A model generated the notes under the pieces. The model was given only the letters and a program-made list of their open reading frames with translations. It ran no database searches and was not told the DNA's origin. A stretch of 64,000 nt of DNA from Guadua angustifolia. Taxonomy: Eukaryota; Streptophyta; Magnoliopsida; Poales; Poaceae. Below are positions 1 to 10,110 of this stretch, in pieces. The DNA is taken from positions 11,402,852 to 11,466,851 of the forward strand of contig CM070508.1 in NCBI GenBank assembly GCA_036346375.1, read 5' to 3'. How positions within the stretch are numbered: the stretch's first letter is position 1; every line of letters starts with the position of its first letter. Position numbers and translations under genes: made by a program.

Positions 1-1280
1 ATCCGCAAGGGCTGCTCGTCTGAACTTGCTGGCAATAGCATTGAGGCCGAAGAGGATATGCATCTGGTAGATGGGCTTTCTTCGAATACTCCAGTGACCG
101 ATATTCAATCTGGAGATGGTGAAGGGGGGTTACATTCCGACAAGACAGAAGAAAGTCTAGTTAAGTCTGCTGAGGGTGAAATATTTGCGCCAACATTGAT
201 TATGTCTATTCCAAGTGAACATGCTCCGGTTTCTGGGAGTATTAAATTTTCTGTTAACAGCATGGAGGTTGACGACGATATGCGGCTGGAGGTTGGGCAG
301 ACTTGGACTACTATAGCGCCTGATATTCAAACTGTATGTTGTGAAGTGGGTCTGCATTCAGACAAGATAGAAGAAGGTCTAGTAAAGTCTGCTGTGGGCG
401 AATTATCTGTGCCAACAATGATTATGCCAATTCCAAGGGAACAAGATCTGGTTTCTAGGAGTACTGAACATGCTGGGTCATCAAATAAAATTGTGTCTTC
501 GGATGTATTGCAGATTTTGGCAGGTAAAGGGACATCTCAGGGGGTAATTCAGCTTGTTGATGAACAGGCTAAAGATATTCAGGAAATGGATGATTTTGTT
601 CAAGTTGACACTAAGGGTAAGCAGCTTCAAGATTTATCTCGTCGAATGTTGCAATCTTTATGTAAGAAGAACAACATTCGTGCTAATATCTCCAATATGC
701 CCATGGTAAATGCTCTCCAAGTTCTGGACAAAATTAATGGTTGGGACGAGATTGAGTAGTTTCCTTCAGCTGGGACTTGTGTGCTGCAAGGTAGATCAAG
801 TATGAGGGTAGCTGCTATAGGGGATACTAATATGCTTGTGAAAGCGATGAAGCTGGTGGATAAAAAGAATTCTTTGGAGCCAGGTACCTGCCCATCTTTT
901 CCGTCCATCTCAGATTCTGTTTTTTCTTTAAGAATGGCAAAACTGGGTGTTTCTATGGGTAGAGATAATAGTGCTATTTCTTCTGCTATTACTTCTATTA
1001 AAAATATAGAAATAGATAGGCTTAAGGTATTGACTAAAAATACAAGTTCTAGTTGTCAATCCGCCTCACCTAAAATTCAGTTGGATGAGGAGGAAGAGGA
1101 TATTGTAGACACTCATCTCAAGCACATTCGTGATGAATTTGATCAGAATGCGTTTGAGATCATATTTGTAGTGATCTTGTTGCTACACCTCGCAGAAAAA
1201 AATCCAAAATAAAAAATATTTCAAGAGTGGGGTTGATCCCTAAAAAACCAAAAACACCATCTAAGCTGAGTCTTAAATGA
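1..1280 (+). pseudogene. LINE ORF1 (gag-like), 5' truncated by window edge
   Basis: Frame 1 is open from base 1 to a TAG at 757-759 and then continues in the same frame to 1212, so one nonsense change (probably GAG to TAG) splits it. Near 1150-1180 a frameshift moves the natural C-terminus, a Lys/Arg-rich tail (RRKKSKIK, then PKKPKTPSK), into frame 3, which ends in the TGA at 1278-1280. No CCHC knuckle is visible in this part. The protein is acidic and Ser-rich, with an internal duplicated block (residues around the two VKSA...PIP segments). ORF1 proteins of plant L1 elements bind the element RNA; the assignment rests on position before an endonuclease ORF rather than on a clear domain. Confidence 0.6.
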
Positions 1281-2049
1281 AAGGTGTTTTTTGGAATAGC
1301 AGAGGTCTTGTAGACTTGGCTAAACATGGGTACCTAGAGAATATGGTAAAAGAGGAGCAAATTGATTTTATTGGCCTAATGGAGACGGGTCGGGATCATT
1401 TCCCAGATAGGACCTTGAAAAAATTATGTGGTGGCAAAGAATATATTTGGTACTGTATGCCTCCTCATGGTCGTTCAGGAGGGATGCTTCTGGGGGCTGA
1501 ATTAACAGTGTATGACATTGGAGCTATCGATGAAGGGGACTTTTATATGAAGTTCACTCTTCGTAATAAAAATGATGGTTTCAAATGGGTGCTAATAGCA
1601 GTTTATGGTCCAGCGCAACAGGAATATAAAGAACCTTTTCTAACAAAGATGGTTCATATTTGTAGTAAAGAACCATTGCCATATATTATTAGTGGGGATT
1701 TTAATATTATGCATGGTCCTAACGATAAAAACAAGGACAACTTTGATAAGAAATGGCCCAATCTTTTTGACATGGTTATTCAATCATTAGATCTTAGAGA
1801 GTTAAATTTGTCTGGTCGTCAATGTACTTGAGCGAGTAGTGGTGATGATCCCACTTTTGAGAAGTTAGATAGGGTCTTAGTCTGTACTAAATGGGAAAAT
1901 AAATTCCCTCTCACTACTGTGCAGGCTAGAGATAGAAGTAACTCAGATCATACTCCTTTATTATTGAACACTGGGGTTTCGTCTCATAATAGGCAGCTAC
2001 CGTTATTCAAATTTGAACGTGATTGGTTGATTAGAGATGGTTTCTATGA
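1277..2049 (+). pseudogene. LINE ORF2, AP-endonuclease half
   Basis: The ATG at 1277 starts a protein with the L1 endonuclease layout: FWNSRGL at the start, FIGLMET, then IAVYGP, and SGDFNI near residue 140. These are the usual metal-binding and catalytic blocks (E of MET, D and N of GDFN). A TGA at 1829-1831 replaces the Trp expected in the QxTW block; beyond it the frame continues to SDHTPLLL, the conserved SDH catalytic motif, near 1945-1975. The frame then runs to FYDC at 2049 where the Copia element is inserted, and resumes at 11797. ORF2 nicks the target DNA and reverse-transcribes the element RNA there. One nonsense codon plus the insertion make it non-functional. Confidence 0.85.
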
Positions 2050-2054
2050 TTGTG

Positions 2055-3737
2055 TGTGAAATCATGTGATGAAAAATTGGTTTAGGAAAGAAATTGGCAT
2101 TGCAAAGTGTTTTTGGTTATAGCATACGTTATTTGAGATACATCTGCTTGATGCAATGCACTCGTGAGTGGTTGCATGGATTGACCTTGAGTCAAGTCGT
2201 GGACTTGTGCTCGTGCACGGTTTTTGTGTTTATTCATGTGCGGTGTTGCTCGAGGGTGAACGTAGTCGATGACGGACCGAACTAAGTTCATGGAGGAACC
2301 GAGGTTCGGGACTAGGTTCGAGGAGGAATCGAGGTCTTGGTGGTCAAGGATGTCATGCGCGGACGTTCGGGCTAGAGAACATGCACATGAAGGGTTGGTT
2401 AGTCACGTATGTGCAAGCAGGTGGGCTGATCATGCGTGCAAGGTATTTGTTTCGCCTTGTTGGGCCAAGTTGAGATAAATATGAACTCTTTCCATGTTGG
2501 GAGTAGAGTTGTATTCTATCTCGTGTTTTTGCTCAGATAAATAGAGGAGGTCTCCTCTGCTTATTGGTGAGGAAGCGTTTTGGGTTTTAGGGTTTGTACT
2601 CTTGTGTTGGAGTACTTTAGACAATGAAATAAAAATCAATCTTCCGTAAAGTTTTCTTGGTTTTGCTCTGCTCCGTATGCGTTTTGCGAGAGATTTTGCT
2701 CTCTGCAATCGGCGACTAGAAGTGCTTTGGAGACGTTTTGTTTGGAGACTCATCAAAGCTCCCGACGTCGAATTGTTTGCATGCAAGAAGAAGCGACTAG
2801 ATAATTTCTTGACTTGCAACGTGACGCCTTGGAGTTTGTATGCGAAACTGAATACTCGAAAGTGCTCTTGCAACGAAAGTTCTCTCGATCAGATTGTTTC
2901 TCCTTGTGCCGCTCAAGTTCTGGAGATTTGTCCGTCATAGCTTTTGAGATCAATTTCCGTCATCACCTGATTCAGTCATCTTGCGAAGGTAATATCTTTT
3001 GATTCGTAGATCTGTTCGAGTTGATTTTTATTGCGTTAGTTTCATATTTGAATCTAGTTTCTACAGTTAAAATTTCATGTCGATCTAACGGTTTAATCTC
3101 CGGAAATCTTATTGTTTATGTTTTGTCCGTCGCTAGTCTGTTTTTGGTCCGTCGTTATTAGATCGGGATTTGTTTCGGCTGTCTTGCGAGGGACATAACT
3201 TTAGATCTATAAGTCCGATTGAGTTGATTCTTTTTGTGTTAGCTTCGTAATAGAGTCTAGTTTCTGCAGTTAAAATTTCACATCAATCCAACAATTGGAT
3301 CTTTGGGAATTATTGTTTTAGTGAACGTGTGTCTGGCTGTTTTCATTTTATCCGTCATACACATGCATCTCAGCATCAGAGGCGAAATTTTGTCCGTCAT
3401 ACACACGATCTGAAGCGAAGTTTTGTCCGTCATACACACGCAATTCTTGTCCGAAGCAAAGTTTGGTCCAGCATACATGTGCGAAGTTTAGTCCGTCATA
3501 CACATACAACTCCTTTGCTACAGTAGAAATTTAGTCCGTCATACACGTCCAACTCTCTGTCCGAACTGAAGTTTTGTCCGTCCTACATATGCAAATTTGA
3601 GTTGATTTAACAAGGTTCTTGTTAAATACAAATTAAGCAATCTGAGTTCGTCTGGAGTGTTTCAAAAGACAAGAATTTGATTTTAGCTTCCGTTCAATCA
3701 TTCACCCCCCCTCTGATTGACGCCATCCGATCCTACA
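2055..3737 (+). repeat. 5' LTR of the Copia element
   Basis: It begins TGTGAAATCATG and ends CCGATCCTACA. It aligns end to end with 10111-11791; differences are mostly 1-2 nt indels and a few substitutions in the first 700 bp. The TATA box found in the 3' copy (TATAAATAG at 10591) is here AGATAAATAG (about 2535), so the promoter core of this copy is damaged. An AATAAA-like signal lies near 2626. The last third holds a diverged tandem repeat. Confidence 0.95.
3345..3600 (+). repeat. Tandem GTCCGTCATACAC repeats in the 5' LTR
   Basis: Seven diverged units share the core TTTTGTCCGTCATACACA at irregular spacing of about 25 to 43 bp. The same array is in the 3' LTR at about 11399-11650. Position downstream of the likely transcription start places it in the 5' untranslated leader. 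It could be a regulatory or packaging repeat; that role is inference. Confidence 0.8.
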
Positions 3738-3739
3738 AG

Positions 3740-3751
3740 TGGTATCAGAGC
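3740..3751 (+). promoter_or_regulatory. Primer binding site (initiator tRNA-Met)
   Basis: TGGTATCAGAGC starts 3 bp after the 5' LTR. This is the standard plant PBS, complementary to the 3' end of initiator methionine tRNA, which primes minus-strand DNA synthesis. Confidence 0.95.
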
Positions 3752-3762
3752 AAGGTTGAGGT

Positions 3763-5750
3763 ATGGCGTCTGATAAGTATGTTAATCGTCCTCCTATGCT
3801 TAATGATTCAAATTTTCCTTCTTTGGAAAAGTCGATGCAATCCTATATTGAAGCTCAAGGTAATGATGTTTGGCGAAAGTTTCTATCGCATATGATGTTC
3901 CGAGATATAGTCACTAATGATAATAAAGCGACGTTGATTTAAATGCTAAAGCTAAAAACTTAATTTTTCAAGGAATCTCTGAAAAAGAATTTGATCGAGT
4001 TTCTCATTTACGTTCTGCACATTCAGTTTGGAAGACATTATGTGACTATCATGAAGGTTCAACTAAGATTAAGAAAGTGCGTAAAAATATTTACCAAAAG
4101 GACTTTTCTGATTTTGTAATGAGACCAGGTGAATCAATTGATGATCTTTACTCTCGATTTGAGAAAATCTTGTGCAATTTGCGTGGTGTTGGAGTTAACA
4201 ATTCAGTAGAGGAGAATGCTAGTAAGATTTTGAGATCTCTGACTCCTGAATGGCGCATGGTTGTTACTGCTATCAATCAAACTGTTGATTTGGATACATT
4301 GACCATGGATGATCTGTATTCTAGGTTGAAAACTTATGAGATGGATTCTTTATCACCTAGAGCTGATAAAACCTCTACACATGCACTTGTTGCTAACCCC
4401 AAAGACGCCTTCTCGGATTACCATCTTCGTCTCCTTATGCGCATTAGCTTTTTTTCAGATGAACAGTTTGAGATGCTCCCTGAAGAAGATCTTGTACTCA
4501 TTTCTTCACGCGCTGTCAAAGCACTCAACAATGTGAGGATGAGGAGGCGTGGAGGTACTACTTCAGGGTCTTTCAACTGCTTTGAGTGTGGTCTTCCCGG
4601 GCATATCAAAGCAAATTGTCCCAAGTTGAAAAAGAAGGAAGAAAGGGAACCAGACAACGCAGCTCAAGACGTACTACTCCTAGGCGTTCCAATTTTCGAA
4701 AAGTCGCTAAGAAAGTCTTAGCTGTCTTGGAGGAGTGCGATCTTAGTGATGTGGACTTTGAGAGTGACAATGAGCCACGGGACAAGAAGGGAGATACTGA
4801 TGATGACTTCACTGGCATGTGCTTTATGGCTAAAAGGGATAATGACAGTGATTCTGATTTTGATGAGGTAGGACCTTCTTATGATGAACTTGAATATGCT
4901 ATGGTTAAATTAGCTTCTGAACTTAAAAAATCTAAGAAGGCTCTCAAAGAAAAAGATCTAGAAATTGATTGTTCCAATTCTGAAATTGCAAGGCTTAGAT
5001 CTTTGATTCCTGATGATGATGCCTGTAAGTCATGTGCTTTAATTCACAATGAGCTTGTTTCACTTAGGAAAGAACATGCTTCTTTGATAAAGCAAGATAG
5101 GGAAAATGAGAAACAAATGAAAATGCTAGCTATTCAACCATTGATCTGCATGATTCAACTTCTTGTTCAAAATGCTCCATACTGGAATTGAAATTACATG
5201 ATGCAAATGCTAGAGTTTCTCAAATGACAGATGCCTTGCTCACTCATGAAGTTCTTTCCTGCTCAAATTGTCGAAAACAGAAAGGAATAGTGGATGTTCC
5301 CTGTAACAATTGTTTAACTCTGTCTAGAAAGGTTGATTACTTGGAAAAATCATTAGAACGTTTCACTAAAGGAAAGAAAAACCTAAACATGATTTTGGAT
5401 CAATCAAAAGTCAGCACTCATAACAAAGGTTTAGGTTTTGATTCTTATGCTCATCATAAAACACATGTTCCCACTGTTGTCAAAACTCTTGAAAGTGGAA
5501 AGTTTGAAATTGCAAATGAGCCTAAGAAAACTATCTTTAAATTTGCTGGAGTTTTATCTTCTACTGTGATGAATGCAAATGTTGCTTCTACTTCTAAAGT
5601 TAAACATTCTGTTAAGTACACTTGCACTCATTGTGGTAGAGATGGACATCTAGTAGATTTTTGCTTTAGGCTAGCCAAACAATGTAGCAAGAAAAAGCTA
5701 AGGCTAGGTCTAATTTCGATGTGTTCGCTTTACTCCTCATTATGTGCCTA
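3763..5750 (+). pseudogene. Copia gag, frameshifted
   Basis: The ATG at 3763, 12 bp after the PBS, opens a product beginning MASDKYVN, the position and style of a copia gag start. The frame is then lost several times (segments in frames 1, 3, 2 and 1). The 4077-4721 segment carries the retroviral-type UBN2/gag core (YQKDFSDFVMRPGESIDDLYSRF) and a CCHC zinc knuckle CFECGLPGHIKANC. A long acidic, coiled-coil-like stretch follows (4780-5400, rich in Lys, Glu, Ser), then a second knuckle-like CTHCGRDGHLVDFC near 5620-5665. A long gag with a second knuckle fits Sire elements. Gag would assemble the virus-like particle in the cytoplasm. Confidence 0.85.
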
Positions 5751-5921
5751 AGGTGATGCGTAACACCTTTTGTTGCAAGAAACACGAGAAACAAAGAAAC
5801 TGATTTTGTATACAAGTATACTCGTGCTGTGCCTACTCGTCGTGTGTCTCAGTGCTGGATTCCTAAAAGCCTTTTATCTAACCCCAGTACTGAGACATCG
5901 ACATTCTCTTTTGTGTAGGTT

Positions 5922-6230
5922 GTGAAAGAGAGGAAGGAGAACATATGGTTCATAGATTCTGGATGTTCAAGACATATGACTGGTGATTCAAAATGGTTCT
6001 CCTCCCTCACACAAAGTTCTGGTGATGAGGTCATCACTTTTGGCGACAACTCAAAGGGAAGAATTCTTGGAAGAGGAATTGTGCGAGTCAATGAAAACTT
6101 CATTCTCAAGGATGTAGCTTTGGTAAGCAAGCTCAAATATAATCTGCTCTCAGTTTCTCAGTTGCTTGATGAAGATCTTGAGGTAAGATTTGAAAAATTC
6201 TTGTCGATATTAGATGTTTCGAAAATCTAG
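5922..6230 (+). pseudogene. Copia aspartic protease domain
   Basis: The segment reads IWFIDSGCSRHMTGD, which contains the catalytic D-S-G triad of copia proteases and the usual following CSRHMTG block. It then continues into the linker toward integrase (LVSKLKYNLLSVSQLLDE). It is separated from gag by a frame change and from integrase by stops near 6230. The protease would cut the Gag-Pol polyprotein. Confidence 0.9.
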
Positions 6231-7450
6231 TATGCAACATCACTCGCATTGGTCGCTTGTTTAAAGGTGATTTTTCATGTTCAACATCTGAAATGACATG
6301 TCTTGTATCTCATGTTTCAAAAGATCTAACTTTTGGCATCGAGACTTGGTCATATTGGTTTTGATCACCTTTCACGCATTAGTAAATCAAACTTGCTCAG
6401 AGGTTTGCCTGAATTAAAGTATGACAAAACAAGTAATTTGACTTGCTCTCCCTGTCAACATGGAAAAATGACTGCACCACCACATTTTCCTATTTCTCAT
6501 TGTTATGACTAATGCTCCAGTCACTTCTACATATGGACACTGTTGGACCAAAGAAGAGTAAAATTTGCAGGAGGTAAGTGGTATGTTCTTGTGATTGTAG
6601 ATGATTACTCGAGGTACTCTTGGGTATATTTCATGACTACCAAAGATGAAGCTTTTGAATTGTTTCAAGAGTTTGCATTAAGGTTGCTCAAGGAATTGCT
6701 CAAGCACTTAAAGTAATTAGGAGTGATAATGGAGGAGAATTCAAGAACACTCATTTTGCTTCTTTCATTCGAACATGGAATTGAGCATCAATTTTCTTCT
6801 GCTCGAGTTCCTCAACAAAATGGTGTTGTTGAGAGGAAAAATCGCACACTAGTTGAGATGGCTAGGACAATGCTTGATGAATATTCTACTCCTAGAAAGT
6901 TTTGGGCTGAAGCTATTTCTACTGCTTGCTACATTTCAAATAGAGTATTTTTGAGAGCAAAGCTTCATAGAACTTCTTATGAACTTCGGTTTGGACGTAC
7001 TCCTAGCATCTCTCACATGCGTGTTTTTGGTTGCAAATGTTTTATTCTCAAACATGGAAACCTTGATAAGTTTGAATCAAGATGCTCAGATGGATTGTTT
7101 CTTGGTTATGCTCTTCACACTCGTGGTTACCGTGTGCTGAATTTAGAAACTAACAAAATTGTTGAGACTTGTGAAGTCACTTTTGATGAGGCTAGTCTTG
7201 GTACTAGACCCGAATTTTCAGGACACAAGTTACTTGCAATTCTGAAAGTATCTTTTGGAAGAAAGTGATGATGAAGATGAAGATGAAAGTGGTAATCAAG
7301 TTGGCAACTCGATTCACCAATTCAACCACAGGAGAAAATCAGAAGCATCTTCGAAATTATTCCGGCAAACACACATGATAATCGACCTCGTGCAACTTCG
7401 AAATTTCAGCACCATTGCACATTCAACGAAGACATCCTCCTGAACAAATG
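6231..7450 (+). pseudogene. Copia integrase, multiply frameshifted
   Basis: An HHCC zinc-binding region is recognisable at about 6335-6470 (RLGHIGFDHLSRI, then CSPCQHGK). The catalytic core follows in pieces: VIVDDYSRYSWVYFM near 6590-6640 and RSDNGGEF near 6720, which hold the two Asp residues of the D-D-E site. The 6723-7268 segment has QQNGVVERKNRTLVEMAR with the Glu, then the GKE-like C-terminal block ending VFGCKCF and FLGYALHTRGYRV. Several 1-nt shifts and stops break it. Integrase would insert the cDNA. Confidence 0.9.
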
Positions 7451-7479
7451 ATTGGTGAGTTAAATGTGCGGTGCTTCAA

Positions 7480-8580
7480 ACAGTACAATACTAATGACTC
7501 ATATGCTCATATCGCTTTTGTTGCATCCTTTGAACCCCAAGATGTAAGTCACGCATTATATCGATGAGTCTTGGATTAATGCCATGCATGAGGAACTTGA
7601 GAATTTTGAGCATAATAAGGTTTGGGTTTTAGTTCCACCTCCTTTAGGTCGAACATCATTGGAACTAAATGGGTTTTAAGAATAAACAAAGTCAAGATGG
7701 GGTTGTTGTTAGAAACAAAGCTAGATTGGTTGCTCAAGGTTTTTCTCAAATTGAAGGACTTGATTTTGATGAAACTTTTGCACTGTTGCTAGACTTGAAG
7801 CCATTTAGAATTTTGTTGGCCTTTGCTGCATCTAAAGGTTTTAGATTGTATCAAATGGACGTCAAAAGTGCTTTTCTAAATGGTTTTATCTCTGAAGAAG
7901 TTTATGTCAAACAACCTCCTGGATTTGAAAATCCGAAATACCCAGACCATGTTTTTAAGTTGTCCAAAGCTTTATATGGTTTAAAACAAGCTCCTCGGGC
8001 TTGGTATGATAGGCTTAAATCATATTTGCTGGAAAATGATTTTGAAATGGGCAAAGTTGATAAAACCTTGTTTTCTCTCAAGCATGGCAATGATCTGTTA
8101 CTTGTTCAGATTTATGTGGATGATATCATTTTTGGTGGTACTTCTCATGCTCTGGTTGCCAAGTTTTCAGACACTATGAGTAGGGAATTTGAGATGAGTA
8201 TGATGGGTGAGCTCACATACTTTCTGGGTTTACAAGTCAAGCAAACAAGGCAAGGTATCTTTGTTCACCAAACGAAGTACACAAAAGATCTCCTTCGACG
8301 TTTTGAGATGGAATCATGCAAACCAATTTTCACACCTATTGGCACAACAACTACTTTGGATCCGGATGAAGAAGGAGAACCGGTTAACCAAAAGGAGTAT
8401 CGAAGCATGATTGGATCGCTTCTTTATCTCACTGCTTCAAGACCGGATATACACTTTGCGGTATGTTTATGTGCTCGCTTTCAAGCTTCCCCACGTGCTT
8501 CTCATCGACAAGCGGTAAAACGAATTCTTCGCTATTTACAATCCACTTTAGAGTTTGGCTTATGGTACTCTTCATCATCA
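7480..8580 (+). pseudogene. Copia reverse transcriptase
   Basis: The longest intact piece of pol (open 7669-8694) carries the copia RT blocks in order: ARLVAQGFSQIEGLDFDETF, the first catalytic Asp block YQMDVKSAFLNG, the YVKQPPGFE and ALYGLKQAPRAWY blocks, and the active-site YVDDIIFGG near 8116-8142. It ends with TASRPDIHFAV and LRYLQ. All three catalytic Asp residues are present, so this domain itself looks intact, but upstream frameshifts separate it from gag. Confidence 0.93.
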
Positions 8581-9053
8581 TGTTTATCACTTAGAGCCTT
8601 CTCGATGCTGATTTTGCGGGTTGTAGAATTAACAGAAAAGTACCTCTCGAACATGTCATTTTATTGGTACATCTTTAGTTGCTTGGTCATCTAGAAAACA
8701 AGTTTCGTTGCTCTCTCAACCGCTGAATCTGAATATGTTGCTGCTGCCGCATGTTGTGCTCAAGTGCTTTGGATGATATCAACTTTAAAGGATTTTGGAT
8801 TAATTATAGATAGTGTTCCACTTTTCTGTGATAACACTAGTGCTATTAATATTGCTAAAAATCCAAAGTGCAACATTCTCGAACAAAGCATATTGATATT
8901 CGTTATCATTTTCTTCGAGATCATGTGGAAAAGGGAGATGTTGTGTTGCATTTTGTTGATTCTGAGTTGCAAATCGCTGATATTTTCACAAAACCACTTG
9001 ATGCTTCTCGATTTGCCTTTTTGAGGGGAGAGCTGGGCGCCAGCACCCCATGA
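8581..9053 (+). pseudogene. Copia RNase H domain
   Basis: After a frame change near 8590 the usual C-terminal copia RNase H blocks appear in pieces: a DADFAGC-type block, SLVAWSSRKQ, STAESEYVAAA, LFCDNTSAINIAKNP, and finally RTKHIDIRYHFLRDHVEKGDV and ADIFTKPLD. The polyprotein ends at the TGA at 9051-9053. At least two frameshifts separate these blocks. Confidence 0.9.
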
Positions 9054-10110
9054 GCTTGTTTTGAGGGGGAGTTTTATGTCAAGTCTGTTACTTAATGAGC
9101 TTACTTTATCATATTTCTTTATATATTATGTAATTAAGCTTATATATGATAATCTAAATTGTCCTACTTGAACTAAAAGTGACATTGTGGAATTCCTTAG
9201 TTTAATTGTCTATAGCGCATGCTCTGTGATATCTTGCTGTTATAGGCCTGATATTGAATCCTCTTGACAAAGTTGGGCTATGAAGCATGTGTGTTGTTCA
9301 GCTTTACTCTTTCATAGACCATTTAACATCTTTGCATGTTTACAATAAAAGAAAAGGGAATAAGAAAAAAAGGGGGCTCAAATCTGCAAGAAGCTTGTCA
9401 AAATTATCAACATGTGCAAAAGCTTCAAGATGTATGCTTCGAGCATGCCATTCCCTAAAAGATAAGATGTATGCTACAAGCATGCCATTCCCTGAAAGAT
9501 AAGATGTATGCTTCAAGCATGCCATTCATTGAAAATAAAAGAAGTATGCTTCAAGTATGCCACATGTCGCATCGTTATCAAGTTTATTTTGGTCTACTAG
9601 ACCAGAGTTGAAACTACTTGCTTGCCCTGAGTTGTTAGTTGCTTCAGTTTTGGGCCTAGTTTTTTGCCAAGATTGTGCTTAGTACTTGGCTATAGTTGAT
9701 TAAATGGAGGTTGAGATGCATGTCACTTCCTAACTTGATTAAATAATATTAAGTTCATGTATTATGCTTATTATGTGATATATACGGTTATATGATCAAG
9801 AAAGCTCATTGGTTCTTTTCTTGGCACTCATTTGTTTTTCCTTGCTGAAATCATTGTCAAAGGGGGAGAAGAAAGCTTACATTCAGGGGAGAAGTAAAAT
9901 GTTTTATTGACAAAAGGGAGAATTTTTGGAGTCAAAGGGGGAGAAAATTTTGTGCACATTCGCTTCTTTTTAGGAGAGATTTTTCACTGTGTTTTTTGAT
10001 CACTTTGCTTTTTGTTTTAAAATGAAATTTCTTAAAATCTTTTTCTTGTGAAGAGAATGCCGATGTTCTGTTCTAAACGGTGTTGCCAATGTTTTCATCA
10101 AGGGGGAGAT
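9054..10110 (+). other. Copia 3' spacer with repeats and multiple PPTs
   Basis: About 1 kb between the RNase H stop and the 3' LTR has no coding sequence that I can support; no envelope-like ORF is visible. It holds about four copies of a 36-bp unit with core GATAAGATGTATGCTTC (9400-9560). It also holds three AAGGGGGAG boxes (near 9859, 9938 and 10100), the last being the functional polypurine tract abutting the LTR. Repeated PPT-like boxes are a known trait of Sire elements. Confidence 0.8.

Noticed and set aside
3278..3526. Repetitive CMTDK / VRHTH peptides
   Set aside because: Both are translations of the GTCCGTCATACAC tandem repeat in an LTR, not proteins.
9054..10110. Possible envelope-like gene after pol, reported in some Sire elements
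   Set aside because: No ORF of useful length with a signal peptide or membrane span is present.
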